Source of the DNA: Paramarasmius palmivorus
Taxonomy: Eukaryota; Basidiomycota; Agaricomycetes; Agaricales; Marasmiaceae
DNA: 64,000 nt
Assembly (NCBI GenBank): GCA_037176845.1
Contig: JAYKXP010000019.1
Location: forward strand, 682,001-746,000
Direction: 5' to 3'
Within the stretch, counting starts at the first letter, position 1. Each line of letters opens with the position of its first letter. The position numbers and the translations under genes were made by a program. The notes under the pieces are model-generated. The model did no database searches. It saw nothing but the letters and a program-made list of their open reading frames with translations, and had not been told where the DNA came from. Below are positions 12,242 through 23,671 of the stretch, piece by piece.

Positions 12242-12349
12242 AACTAACACATCTCAGCTCAAGCTGGCTAGGGACGACGACTTTGTCGTCTGACCCGACG
12301 CCTTACGCTCCACCAAAAAAAAAAAAAAAAAAAAAACTAACACATCTCA
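12242..12349 (+). mobile_element. Short SINE-like retroinsertion with poly(A) tail and target-site duplication
   Basis: A 58-base body (12257-12314) is followed by 22 A residues (12315-12336). It is flanked by direct repeats of CTAACACATCTCA at 12244-12256 and 12337-12349. The repeat may extend by two A bases that merge with the tail. The body contains a hairpin (ACGACGAC-TTT-GTCGTC near 12274-12290). This is the signature of target-primed reverse transcription by a LINE-type enzyme. The very short body suggests a 5'-truncated copy of a longer SINE or a small RNA. Confidence 0.8.
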
Positions 12350-12733
12350 ACATTGGACCCTGAGTGCCGTTTTGGGTTATGGTCCTAGCATCAATGAATT
12401 CGTTCTATTGTTCTGAGCGCTTAACGCGTCTGATTCCCAAATACAGCATGATGCCATCACAAAAATGTCAAATTCATAGAATTTCAGCGAAATCCAGGGT
12501 ACTCCAAACCTACTTCGCCGCTCGGTGGAGTTCTAAAAAAGTACAGCTCAAACGAGAACCCTATTTAGCGCGGCTCGGACTGGCTCATGGATCACATCGA
12601 CATTCGTACAGTGACATTGTGCTCTGTCATTTGAATACATCTGATAAGTATACCCCAAATTAATACATCGTATGCGATACCGTATGGACTCGAAAAGGGA
12701 ACTAAAGAAATGGAAGCTAGGCAGTGTACGGCA

Positions 12734-13222
12734 TCATGCATTGGTGAAGCCCTTCCTACGGAGGAAGTCCGCAAAGAGGGGGTTCCTGTTCGCGGCTAAA
12801 CCTCCATCAGGTCTGTTGACGTGGTTCGTAAACTGTTGAGCATCGTCTACGACGTCGTGATACTCAGGGGCCAAATCAGCCAAAAGTAAGTCCCGAATGC
12901 GGTCGGTGTTGTAACCGATATCTTCAGCAGCATTGAGGAGCCTATGAATCCAGTTAGAGGACGTGAAAATGAATGTGGCACAAGAAGAGGCGTACAGTGC
13001 GACGTGCAAGGCTTTGTCGAAGTCGGTCACAGGGTATTTGTACTTTTCTGAGTCGGGGACCAGAAGAAGATCGTTCAACCCATGCCTATTGTTATTCAGA
13101 AACGTCAGAATCAATGAAACGCGGAGAATGTGGGTTTGTGCTTACATTCTGCACCTTGTAAGGTGGGTCAGCATTTCGTCGAGCCTGGGGTTTCGACGAG
13201 GGTCTTGGTTTTGTTGAGACAT
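12734..13222 (-). CDS. Small two-exon gene, unknown function
   Basis: Exons 13222-13146 and 13085-12734 join in phase to give 142 residues starting MSQQNQDPRRNPRLDEMLTH. No domain was recognised. Residues ~25-140 are a well-behaved globular-looking sequence rich in predicted helix. They include a hydrophobic segment around residues 55-65 (ALYASSCATFIF) that is too short and mixed to call a membrane span. The protein ends RRKGFTNA. The start ATG is the first in exon 1, and the intron has a GTAAGC donor. The gene is isolated, with a retroinsertion about 400 bases beyond its 3' end. Confidence 0.7.
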
Positions 13223-15289
13223 GTCACGGTTGTCTGTAGCGACGAGTACTTCGCGTGATAAGAGTTACGAGGAAGAGATATGAAGCGGACTCGGTATGTG
13301 GAATGGGAATGAAGATTCACTACAGAAACGTCCCGCTCCTTTATAGCACTATCGATGTCTGCTTAGATAGAGGTACACCATAATAGGCAAATGGCCATAG
13401 CATCGACATCTCGCTATTGTTCACGGAGTCTGCTTGAGGTATTGTTTGCTCCAGCTATTCTACCAATCAATCTGACAGATTGTTCGTGAATAGATTGTGC
13501 AGAATTCATTCGGAGAACTTACCAAATAAGTCAAGCAATAGCTACCCAGCGTTAGCCGACCCTTATGGACGCCCCCCAATCTCCAATGTTCTGCGCTGTT
13601 AATTTTAAATTTTCGATTCAGTCACTGTAGCCCACTTGAAATGTGCGAACTCCCAACCAGAATTTAGAGCCTAAGATTTCTACCCAAATTTTCACGCACA
13701 AGATAGAAAAAGAGGACTTCTTAGGCCCAATAAGCTAAATACCAATATCAATGAGCGGCAACTCGAAAACCTAGATGCCACCTTCCCGATTCGGCGTTCT
13801 ATAGACGAGTTCCGGCTTCGACTAACCGGGGTGTTTTGATCCGTTCGAGTCATGATAGCCTTAAGCGCGCCTCATGTCAGTGGCGGTGACCGAGAAAGTG
13901 TAAATCATCCGAACCTGGGTCCTGAGCAGCATGAACTCAGCCCTTGCCCCTACATTTGGTATATCGCAGTTCAAGATCCGTTGCAGTGAAATCTTAAAAT
14001 AGTTGGGTGACGTGGAATTTGTGATGAAGAAATCGCAACGGACCAAGGTTCAGGTTTGCGATTTTTTTCATCATTCCCTTGATGCTTGCTATCTTGCGTG
14101 TTTGTTGAGTATCCGCTGATGAAGAGAGCCGTTTCCAAGACGAATTGTTACGTTCTATCGTTGTCAAGGAAGAGCACTGAAGCGGAAGGCTGCACTATTA
14201 CGAGTACTCGCCAGAATCGCAGCTCTGTAAGTAGTCACCCAGGGGGTACCGCCTACAAGATACATAGGCCGCTGGTTGTCGCGTTTGACTAGCGCCAGGG
14301 AATGCATAGTCTTGAGATTAGCTAGCTATCATCATACGAAATGACTGAGAACTCACTAGGCCACCATATTCAATCAGAGGCGGGAAGGTATAACGCACCA
14401 AGCTGCTCGGATATACCGGAAGTCCGGAAATCACATCTTCCGAACCGAAAGACTAGCGGACCAGGAGTCGAAGCTTTGATAGCTGCACGTACTTTGATCT
14501 AGACAAAGCGAGACTTGGGCTCGCTAACATCTTGAAGTAACTGACTCGGGTGGGAATGGTATGTAAGTGGGGCCTCGAGTCCGTCACAGTGTTTGGCTTC
14601 AGTTTCATAGTCGATCAGAGTCTGTAGACACTGTTATTCCAGCGGGATTTACAGCAGCAGACACTGTAGACCTTGTAGACAAGTGGATGAAGTTGAACCT
14701 TTGGAAGGAAAACGATGACTCGGAAGTAAAGCAGATGGCCTGATTGGTGCAGCAGCAAGAAGTTACGCTAGGATCAGTGTTTGATTCCCTCGAGCTCCAA
14801 GATTCGTATATTCAAGCTGGATAATCGGCGTGTTATCCTGGAACCATACGAATTGAAATGTTAGTTGTGTTGAGTTGTGCTTCAAGTTGGAGTCAGGGTA
14901 TTTGCCTCGATGAACGCGATGGTAGCCATAGCCTAGTGTATCTCTCCGTGCTTGCACCATGAAACGGACACATAAAGAACATTATCTTGTTCTCTTCCAA
15001 GTCCCTGCTGTGAATCCATATCTCAGTCACCAGTACTTCCAGAAAACACCTTCCAGCCCAAAAACAATGGCTTACTCACATCCATCATTGCTCAATTCCA
15101 AACCTAACCATAGATTCGAAACGATACTTGAGTATACTCCTCGATACAGCATCTAAAAATGTTTGAAAGGTACCAGAAGGGAAAAGAAAACAGATAAGTA
15201 ACTGAACCACAAGCAGTCCAGAACGCAGTTTTGATTTGTAAGCAACAAACGCCCCTGAAGCGCCGGCTGCATTTCAATCCCAAACCGCC
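13223..15289. other. Intergenic, no supported gene
   Basis: No frame here shows a family match or connected exons. Low-scoring frames at 14086-14292 and 14959-15156 were considered and not called. Confidence 0.45.
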
Positions 15290-16289
15290 ATGTTCCCGAA
15301 ATGTCAAGGCTTGTATCTCTTCTACTTGCTCCTCCTCCTACTCACTCATACCATTCTCAACAGTCGAAGGCTGCTCAACTCCTTGCGACATTACCATCCT
15401 ATCTAGCGACGGCAAACACCTTAGCGCACACAAACGACACCTAGAAATTTTCAGCGAAAGTTTCCCTAACGCGGACTGGGACAACCTTACGACACACGAA
15501 CCAGTTTCTCTCGTCGAAAACGGTGTCGTGCTCGGCCTTTTATTGCAATTTATGCATAACGCGCCAGTACCGGATCTTTCGAGTGAAGATCTCAAAGCGG
15601 ATGACCTCGTTGATTTGTGTAAAGCTGCTGAGAAGTACGGAAATTTTTTCGCTTTGGATGCGTGTAGGAGGGAGATTCGGTGCGTCATTTTGTTGCTGGT
15701 GCATTGGTTTTTACTTACCGTATAAGTTTTGTAGATCTCGAGCAAAACGAATAGAACCCATCGATGCTCTCAAGATCTTCGTACGGCTACATGAACCACC
15801 CTGTGCGACGTTTCCTGAGATGGACGATATCGTCCGACGTACGATATGTCTGAAGCATAACGTTGTTTTACCGCACTTTCGTCGAAATACTGAGCTATAC
15901 TATTTCTGGGTACGTCGTCATCCTTACAGCCCGCACACTTAAATCTAAGTTTTTTTAATCCGATCTGGGTTTTGTAGTCACAGTATCGCAGTACTTGCCA
16001 AGAAGCCAAACTCCGAATTCAACGCGAGCTCGAGGCAAAAGTAGCCAACATGGAATTCATACACACAGAAGCCATCCTCGATATTCATGGAGGCTATGAT
16101 TGTTCAAATGGCCACTGTAAAGGCGGTGAAGAATACGCAAGGAGGATGTTAAGTGTTTTACAGAGAATGTCGGAGTACATTACGTTGGAAGATTTAGACG
16201 AAGCTGTGAGGATGGCTCCGGCATTTGGGATTCAATGGGGGTGCGAAGAAAAGATGGATGGTGTTAGCGATGGGTTGTCACGAGTTTGA
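15290..16289 (+). CDS. BTB/POZ domain protein, probably frameshifted near its 3' end
   Basis: Four exons (15290-15302, 15364-15679, 15735-15909, 15978-16289) give 271 residues in phase. The BTB fold covers about residues 8-110: CDITILSSDGKHLSAHKRHL, then FSESFP, then LADLCKAAEKYGNFFALDAC-like helices (the sequence shows DLVDLCKAAEKYGN). The rest matches the C-terminal half of the BTB gene at 58272 in exon layout. BTB domains mediate dimerisation and often connect to cullin-3, but no partner domain is visible here. The called frame stops at 16287. A different frame immediately after it reads CHEFDDWYQEMKVVIGNRPR on to a TAG at 16366-16368 and looks like the true tail. A one-base frameshift near 16275, or a sequencing error, is therefore likely. 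The 13-base first exon is uncertain. Confidence 0.7.
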
Positions 16290-16379
16290 CGACTGGTATC
16301 AGGAGATGAAGGTGGTTATTGGGAATAGGCCGAGGTGGGAGCAGGTCGTGGAAGCAGGTAGATCATAGAATTAGGAATA

Positions 16380-16815
16380 TATAGTTGTCTTGGTATCGAA
16401 TTTAGAATGCTCAAGAGGAAAATGATAGCCTGCCCTCTGTGGAATGATACTGGCCGCCTTGAGCTTGAATACCTCACGTCGAGCCTTGAAAGCTTGACCT
16501 CTTGACGTTTCTAGCACTTTCTGCAGCCTTGAGTGTAGAGGGATGCGATAGTCATTCTTGTAATACTAACACACCTAAACCCGAGAAAAAGAAGCGACGA
16601 ATAAGACGTCGACTAATCGCCTCGCTGATCAGGTCAAGGCCAAGATCAAAGCAGCTGAAGATTCCAACTCCGAGCGATTCGTACAGGGTATCGACTTGTT
16701 CGAGTTCAACGACTATTACTCTACACTATACAGCATTATAAACAACCCCAACTCGGATACAAGACATCGCTATCACAAGAAAAACCGTCACGCTACCCAT
16801 CAAGAAAACAGCGTG
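16380..16815. other. Spacer between the BTB gene and the convergent HAD-fold gene
   Basis: This stretch separates two convergent genes and probably holds both 3' untranslated regions. The plus-strand frame at 16502-16741 has no recognisable content. Confidence 0.4.
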
Positions 16816-18540
16816 CTACTTGACCTCCAACCCCAACGCTTGACAAGCTCCAATACCTCTCTGAACCCAATACGTCCTTGTTGAGGAGTCTTGGTACCAG
16901 CTCCATTGTGGTCGGGTAGCTTCGAGCTCTTGCTCGAGCTCCGACGCGTCTTTGACAAGAGTAGGTGTAGATGGAGTGGTGGTGTCGGTATCGGTGGTTG
17001 TAGCGGTGGGAGTAGGATTGGAAGAAGCATCGGTAGCAGTAGCAGTACCGACTGTGGTATCGATCACGGGTGCAGACGTAGAGTCATCCATCTCCACATC
17101 GCCTTCCGTGTTCGTAGTCGCGTTGGGTTCACCGTGCGTGTTACTGTTACTTGGGGCAACAGGCGTATTACTCCTCGTCAACCCCGGTATCCCATCCACC
17201 TCATCAGGCTTCAAATCCCAACTAGCGAGGTGAGTAAAGTCCCCAATGGACGGCGTGTATGTCAACGGGCCCTTGGTTTCGAGTACCTCCTTCTTATCTT
17301 CCTCTTTCTCGTTATCCTGCTGTCGATGTCGGTTCCGTTTCCTCCATCGCTCTTTCTTCTTGGGTGTAGGACTAGGAAGGGAGAGTTCTGGTACGGATGC
17401 AGTGTATATGGATTCGAGGTCTGGTGGTGTCGTTGTGGTAGTCGAAGGAGAAGCGGTAGAGGTACTGGTAGTGGTAGACGAGAAAAGACCTCCGGATTTG
17501 ACCCATGAAGCGACGTTATCCTGGTTTTTGATTGTGTCCAGGAGACCTATGAGGGCTAGGAGCGTGTGGTCGAGGATAGGTGCGCCTCCAACGTCGGCTT
17601 TGACACCGTTCACTACACCATCTTGGACGTCCGCTGCACCAGCACCATCGGCTTCAACACCCTGGCCTTCATCAGGCCGCTGCGAACGATCCCATTGCCA
17701 CATCTTCTCTCCATACTCTGGTACACAAATGTGGTTGTATGGCTGTAATAGGGCTTTAAGCGGCGAATCGTCGATTAAGAGTGTCGTTTGCGCGTTGTGT
17801 TGGTTGAGATCTGGTAAAAGACTCCAAGGTTTCTCTAAATCCTTCGTCGTCTGAGTTTTCGCCCAATAAGCGTCCTCTGGGAGACCTAGAGTGTCTCGTG
17901 CCCACATTGCTACCAATCTGCCCTTCAGGTTGTCTCCGTCTGGTCCTTGGACCTCCGTACGAGGGATATCTCGACCAAACTCGTCCTTCTCCGGTTCTCC
18001 GTTCCCTTCGCCTTTACTATCACCGCTCTCCGGAGGAAACACCTCCTCGCCCCAAACACTCCCAACCATCCCTCGTACACTCCCCGGCATCGCACTACTC
18101 CATACCATGACATCCAACCACGCCTTGGTTTCTTCGTGCCATAGGTACTCTTTCAACACGTCCGCATATGGCCGAGCATGGACCTTGCGAAGCGGACGTT
18201 CGCGTTGGTTGTACGTGTTGGGATTTGCATGGGGTTCGCGGAAGCATAGTGTTCCGTTTAGATCAAGGATGAGAAGTTTACGCTGATTTGAAGGTATAGC
18301 TAGGGTTTGGGAAGGCGTATTGGAGATGATGAAGTACTCTTCGCTGGGTTTGAGAGGTGGGGGTGTGGATGGATTAGGTTGGTTTGAAGGAAGGGTACTA
18401 TCTGTGCGTTTACGTTTCCGAGTTTGTTTTTTCGAATTAGTCTGTGTTTGTGGCTGTGGCGGTGTAGAAGAGACGGGAGGAGGAGTGTTGTATGCATCGG
18501 AATAGTCTGTAGCCCATGTACCGCCGTCGTCTTCGTACAT
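16816..18540 (-). CDS. FCP1/NIF-type HAD-fold protein (CTD-phosphatase-like)
   Basis: Single-exon frame of 574 residues from ATG 18540; an in-frame ATG at 18636 would add 32 residues. After a low-complexity N-terminus with a basic KKQTRKRKR patch (~residues 38-46) comes an FCP1-homology domain at about 85-300. It holds LLILDLNGTL with the catalytic first Asp, MVWSSAMPGSV, AMWARDTLGL, and LLIDDSPLKALLQPYNHI with the late Asp pair. Members of this family dephosphorylate Ser/Thr, classically on the RNA polymerase II C-terminal domain. Here the second Asp of the usual DxDGT motif is Asn (DLNGT), so activity may be reduced or lost. The C-terminal 270 residues are Thr/Ser/Pro-rich with charged runs. 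The tRNA-Ser gene lies divergently upstream of the start. Confidence 0.82.
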   Translation of the reverse strand: MYEDDGGTWATDYSDAYNTPPPVSSTPPQPQTQTNSKKQTRKRKRTDSTLPSNQPNPSTPPPLKPSEEYFIISNTPSQTLAIPSNQRKLLILDLNGTLCFREPHANPNTYNQRERPLRKVHARPYADVLKEYLWHEETKAWLDVMVWSSAMPGSVRGMVGSVWGEEVFPPESGDSKGEGNGEPEKDEFGRDIPRTEVQGPDGDNLKGRLVAMWARDTLGLPEDAYWAKTQTTKDLEKPWSLLPDLNQHNAQTTLLIDDSPLKALLQPYNHICVPEYGEKMWQWDRSQRPDEGQGVEADGAGAADVQDGVVNGVKADVGGAPILDHTLLALIGLLDTIKNQDNVASWVKSGGLFSSTTTSTSTASPSTTTTTPPDLESIYTASVPELSLPSPTPKKKERWRKRNRHRQQDNEKEEDKKEVLETKGPLTYTPSIGDFTHLASWDLKPDEVDGIPGLTRSNTPVAPSNSNTHGEPNATTNTEGDVEMDDSTSAPVIDTTVGTATATDASSNPTPTATTTDTDTTTPSTPTLVKDASELEQELEATRPQWSWYQDSSTRTYWVQRGIGACQALGLEVK

Positions 18541-18667
18541 CTCTGGCGAAATGAAAGAGTCAAAAAACAAGACTGATTTAGAAAAAAGAATGTTTGCCGA
18601 TTGCGGATTACGCGGCTTTGTGTCAAACTTTCTCATACTATCACAACGCCTTTTCGAGAGATTTCAA

Positions 18668-18760
18668 GGCGCTATAGCCAAGTGGTTACGGCGACAGATT
18701 CGAATCTCGTTCGTTATCTGTTCCTCTTTGAGGGCGCAGGTTCAAATCCTGCTGGCGTCG
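18668..18760 (+). tRNA. tRNA-Ser (an CGA anticodon) with an 11-base intron
   Basis: Class II tRNA. The acceptor GGCGCTA pairs with TGGCGTC, discriminator G. The D arm is GCC...GGC and the anticodon stem ACAGA/TCTGT. Anticodon CGA is at 18701-18703, and an intron of 11 bases (18705-18715) sits one base after it. A long variable arm forms the hairpin CCTC-TTT-GAGG, and the T arm is GCAGG-TTCAAAT-CCTGC. The mature length is 82 bases. The anticodon reads TCG codons. Confidence 0.93.
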
Positions 18761-19005
18761 ATCGAGACTTGTGATATCTTTTGGCTGGGCTGAGGCGGAG
18801 AGATTCGGAATTGGTGCTTCTTTCCTTTTCTCTTACCAACTATCATCATCTGAATCTTGAAGGACTCAGAAACACCTCGCCGGGAACTCAATCTTTCACC
18901 TTCAAAGTTCAAGCTTGCCTCAGATTTCTCCGAGCCTTCGAACTGCAGACTTCAAACTGTTCAATCCCGGCGTTGCTTTGATTTGTTGAATCAGAATCGG
19001 AGGCC

Positions 19006-19720
19006 AACTCTGTGTCACCTTTCGCGGAAGAGGCTGCCTGTCATGTTTTCCGTGGTTCTGCTCTTTCGTCAACCAGCTCAGCTCTTTCACCTCCGGTCCG
19101 AGCCATGCTCGTCATCCATACGAACCTGTTTTGCTTGGTCGAACCTCTGTATTATGCCTCGAGGATGCACACTTTGGCATTATCCGTCACCTTCCACGTC
19201 AAAGCCTGCGGCCGGCTGCTTGCCTCGTCTACTTCTGTTATCGGTACTTGCCTTCAAAACTTGAAGGTTCGAGACTCAGATTTATAACCAGCCTGAGCCC
19301 ACTTTCAAATTACTAGCTCTTCCGGGGATGAAGTCTATGTCACCTTTTAGATTCGGATGAGGCTGCTTGTCGTGGTTTCGCTCTCTCATCGAGTTTAATG
19401 CACTCAGTGCTCAGCTCTTTCAGCCTCAGAGCCTGAGAAGCCTTGCTTGTCGCTTATACGATTCTTGTTCTGCTTGTAAGGGCTTGATTGAACCTTTGAA
19501 TTATCATGATAGCCTCAGGGACGCGCCAATTGCTGGATGTCATGAGTTTGCGCTTCACGTCAAGATTCAATCAAGTTCGATGCTCTCGGCGCTCCGAATC
19601 GAACCTGGATTCTCCTTTTACCTCCGTCTTCGAGCCTTACCTATACGATTCTTGCAGACATTCGGGTTTTTTCATATGCAGTCAGCTCTTTCGCGCCGAG
19701 CGGATCGGACTAGTGGCATG
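19006..19720. repeat. Degenerate tandem repeat, units of about 320 bases
   Basis: The segment starting TGTCACCTTTCGCGGAAGAG (~19012) recurs about 323 bases later as ATGTCACCTTTTAGATTCGG (~19335). Both are followed by GAGGCTGC, then CAGCTCTTTC, then a CATACGA/TTATACGA word and a TTGAACC/CGAACC word. A third partial unit begins near 19610 (CTATACGATTCTTGCAG). Identity is low, so the duplication is old. The region is CT-rich on the plus strand and open over several hundred bases in more than one frame, probably because of this composition and not because of coding. Confidence 0.5.
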
Positions 19721-20923
19721 TCGGTTGAACGTTGAACGCGCCTTCAAGCTTCAAGTTTCCCCGTCGAACATTGGAATTTCTCGTACCCAACGCTTTCTAT
19801 GCAAACAGGAAAACCTCTGGATACTCGTCCTTTCTTGTCCGGACAGGTAGACATTGGAGGATAGGGGCAAACTTGTCCGTGGCTTGTTCTTTCCTCAAAA
19901 ACATCTGCGTTGAATGGTCAATACCAGCTAATTGCGCGGGATCTAATCTCAACCTATCTCTGCGAGACTCAAGCCTGTATTCACCGAACGAGCTCGTTGG
20001 GACAGTACTCGCGCAGGACATGGCATGACTTTTTTTTTTCGTTACGCGACATCGTTCTTTGAACCTTTCACGCTCACTTCCTCCAAGCCAATTGTAACCA
20101 TAAACCTAGGTTGTAGGGCATCTGGACGTTCGGATAATGAACATTAATGAACTTCCGGTTGACCTCTAAATCTATTCGTTTTTTCGATTTGATCGTGGCC
20201 CATACATTGTCACAGCTCATCTCCTCGGGCTGTGTTCCTTTATTCGTCAAATGCGGTATGTCACCTGGGTCCGACTTCTCTTATCTACGACCCTACTCTA
20301 GAAACTGGATCTGAATATCGACTTTTCTGGTGTTTACTCCGGGAGCCAAAAGCTCATCTTAAACTGTGGCTTTTGGAAAATCGAGCTCAATACACCCAGC
20401 ATAAATTCAAGGGGGACACTGAACGCTACGAATATAAGGGGACTACCAAAACTGGTTTGAATAGGCACTCGTTCATTGCTCGCCCAAATAGGAAGGTCCA
20501 CATCAAATCTTCCGTGGACGTCCTTTGTTGAACCCTTGGCAGCGTGACGGGTGACGGCTATTTCGGTGTGTGACTGGCTCCCCTCTGACGTGTCCTGTGA
20601 TATCTGATTTCAGGGTCAACGAGTACACGTTGCACGCTTCACTCGATGAAATTTTTTCGAGCCATTTATCATCGGTGTTCCATACAACGGGACTCGGAGG
20701 TAACCTCAGGGTCGTTCATAATGACGCCATCAACTCGAGAGGTCTATTGTCCCCCTCCGGATATATTCCCTACTTGGGTTATCGCTGGGGATTGAGAGGA
20801 CTTGGAATGGATCTGTGCCAGCGAATCTGATAGTTCTACTATTGAAATCCTAGAACTGGTTGTGCTAGGACCCTTCCCAATATAGAGCGTTGGTACCAAA
20901 GGTTTGTCGCCAGGAATTGGGGG
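19721..20923. other. Intergenic, no gene seen
   Basis: Only short unsupported frames. A run of nine T bases lies near 20030. Confidence 0.4.
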
Positions 20924-20930
20924 TATAAAA
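20924..20930 (+). promoter_or_regulatory. TATA box of the small gene at 21052
   Basis: TATAAAA occurs about 120 bases before the start codon. A pyrimidine-rich stretch (CTCACCTTCCTC and similar, 21000-21045) leads up to ACCACAATG, typical of a strong fungal promoter with a CT-rich leader. Confidence 0.6.
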
Positions 20931-21051
20931 AGAACTCCTCTGGTTTGTGTTTTGCCCAAGTTCCTCTCATCCTACATTCGGTCAATAAAGACCTTCATCT
21001 CCTCACCTTCCTCATTAACACTCACATCTTCTATCCTCCTAGACTACCACA

Positions 21052-21484
21052 ATGTCTCAGCCCAAAGTCCGCGTCATTAACCAGCGCTTCATCATTATCA
21101 CTCCCACTGGATTAGAAATATTTGAAACGACTGCCGCCGCGTTCAATTATTTGGCGTACGTATTTCGCACTTTCATCGTTTCTAATTACCTCAACACTAA
21201 TCACGCATATACAGAGAACGCGCCAATCTCAATATAACCATGCCCACAGTACCCCATACGTAGGCTGAAGTCTATCATCTATCCCTCGTACTCGTATCTC
21301 ACCTTGACGCTGTAGCCAATATACCGTACCGCCTCCGGGATACAACTTCGTCGTGTTCCCGAACTGTATGAAGAAAATTCCGCAATTTAAAGTTGCGGAT
21401 TCTTATGCTAAATTCTGGAAGAGCTCTGCGTTTTTGGCAAACGCGCGCACTGAGGAATTGAAGAAGAAGGGATATAAGGTGTAA
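21052..21484 (+). CDS. Small three-exon gene, unknown function
   Basis: Exons 21052-21155, 21215-21259 and 21316-21484 join in phase to give 105 residues ending KKKGYKV. The strong start context (CACAATG), the upstream TATA box and clean intron borders make this a convincing gene although most exons are too short to stand out. Residues 1-35 form a compact segment with an IIITPTGLEIFETT core. Residues 50-105 contain VPPPGYNFVVFPNC and a basic, helix-like end. There is no signal peptide or known domain. The compact size and strong promoter suggest an abundant small cytoplasmic protein, which is inference. Confidence 0.75.
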
Positions 21485-23671
21485 TTCATTCGCGTCACCT
21501 AGCCGTCTGGATCCCGAGTCGTTGCTTTCGTTTCCTCGTTTTGTATCTCTGTTTTGTTAGCATGGTTTCATAGGATAGTCTGTATTTGTATCGTGTATTG
21601 CATGGACATGGACATTTGTATCGGATTGGAATAAAACTTCATACTACTCGCATCTCTCTGGTATCGATAACCATTTTCGACGCGTTTTCAACGCTTTTGA
21701 CTCGGAGATCATGGTGCCGAGTCATTACCTATAGCTCAGTCGATTCAGCACGCAGTTCTTGAGCAACGTTCTCGTTGTGGCAGGAGCGCTTATAGTTCCT
21801 GATAGACGCTCACCCAAAAAGTAAATTGATTCCCGTCTTCGAGTTCGGTGCCGACATTACCACGGTCAGATCCGACTTTCTTTCCTGCTGTCATCAGGAT
21901 CGATTGCAAGTGAAGCTCAGACTCAATAAACGCGTGGGTTCTTTCCTTCTTGAATGATCTGTAACCTCTAAGTTTCCCTTACAGATACCTCGGATTTTAT
22001 ACAGACCCGGTTTGCTTGCGATTTCCAGGTTGGCGTGCATGCATCGTTCGGTTTTTATGTCGACGTTTGACAGAGCGACACGGTAATTCGCAGGGACCTT
22101 ATTAGCCTATGGGTCATGAACGTCAGTTTCGACTATCTACGTGACCACTCTTGTTTGCAATGGTCCTTTCTTCAAGTCAGGTTCGAGACGACAATGCCCG
22201 ACCAAGAAAAGGTTGTTCTTCTTCGCTTCTGTCATCTTCGTCTATTCAACAAGTTAGCAGCTGCGTCGAGAGCTTAAACCTGTTCAAGTCATTTGTTTCA
22301 TCGAGCCACCAGTTTCTTCCAGGGCCAGTAACCAAAGCTTCACTCCGAGATTATCTGCACCACCGAAGTTGTAGGACCCAAAAGTAAGTGATCATTGTTG
22401 ATCATGTCACAGTTCTTTGTCACCATCGTGAGCAACACATGACCTCTTTGCAGTAAGGCCCATACTTTGTCTTTGGATGCGCTCCTACCGCGTAGAAACG
22501 AAAGTAAGGGCAACGCAATACCACAAGTTTCTACTTTCAAGGACGGAAGTCCACGCCCCACGTGCATGGTGAACACTTTCGCTTCATTTTCGTTTTTCAT
22601 CGTAATTTCAGCGCGTATCGAACTCTTGGTTCTTGGAAGCCATTGAATCCGATACATTCTGCAACTAATACAGGCGTGTAACGCGTCTGCGTCAACTTCA
22701 CCACACATGGCTGCGTATGACCTGTGTATATTCGAGTAAACGAAGAGCGATATGGTGGCGAAGAAGCAACAAACGAGTAAGGTACGTATTGTAGGAAACG
22801 AGATACCTGGGAAGAGCGCTAATACAGGCGCCTTACAAGGTGTTTTTTCTCGTCGTTTGTCTTAAGATAACTCGATACATACGTACATGCCGCCGCACTG
22901 GCAGACCCAATGGCTTCTCCTTCGCATTTTCGAACCTCAGGGAATATCAAGGGACTATCACTTCCTCAGACGTCGTCAGGTCTAGTGTTCCCCCACAGAA
23001 TACCGCGGCTAGGATACTGCACTGAAATAGCAAATCATTGGGTCGAGTAAGCATCTTGCATCCCTTTCCACCCAGGCTATCCTCAAATTATTCTTTGTGC
23101 ATCAAATATTTACGAGTGTTTAAACGTTTAGGTGTCAACCCGCCTCCCGGTCATGCTTTTTGTCTCCCCGTGTTCATGCACAGAGTATCTCACTACGTGA
23201 TCGTGCTACCAACATGCTACTTGCCGACCATCAATTGTTATTTTAGTGTTTTCTACCTTCGATATGAGCACTGTGAGCGTGGGCTGCCGAATCCACCGTG
23301 ACCATCCACCAATCGCTATGTATAGGTCAGGCAAAGCTTTTCCCTAGAGATCTTGGTCGGGAAAAGTTGTAAGGAACGCGTAAAGTCGAGAAGCTAGTAT
23401 ATGCCTTATAATGGTATAAACCGCCTCATTGCTCTAGACACAAACAGGGTATTGTTGAAAGCGGCGGCCCTGTCAAAACAAATAATCCGTGATACTGTAT
23501 ATAAACCTCAAGCCTAGCTCCATCCCCGTAGCAAACATCGCCCGTGAACGTTTCCCTGTCTGCAATATGATGGGGCAAGAGTATATTAAGCACAACTCAG
23601 GTATTGAATACGAGCACGTACCTGTCATAACCAACGTTGAAAATCCCGGCTGCCTTAAGTCGCTCGATAGC
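21485..23671. other. Intergenic, no supported gene
   Basis: Frames at 22151-22387 (plus) and 22340-22708 (minus) were examined; they share no homology signal or exon partners. Confidence 0.4.

Noticed and set aside
16891..17854. Long plus-strand frames (205 and 202 residues)
   Set aside because: Antisense shadows of the low-complexity part of the HAD-fold gene.
20924..20990. Possible 5' exon upstream of the 21052 gene
   Set aside because: The TATA box and CT-rich leader place this in the promoter and untranslated leader.
22340..22708. Minus-strand frame of 122 residues
   Set aside because: No homology signal, and no splice sites that extend it in phase.
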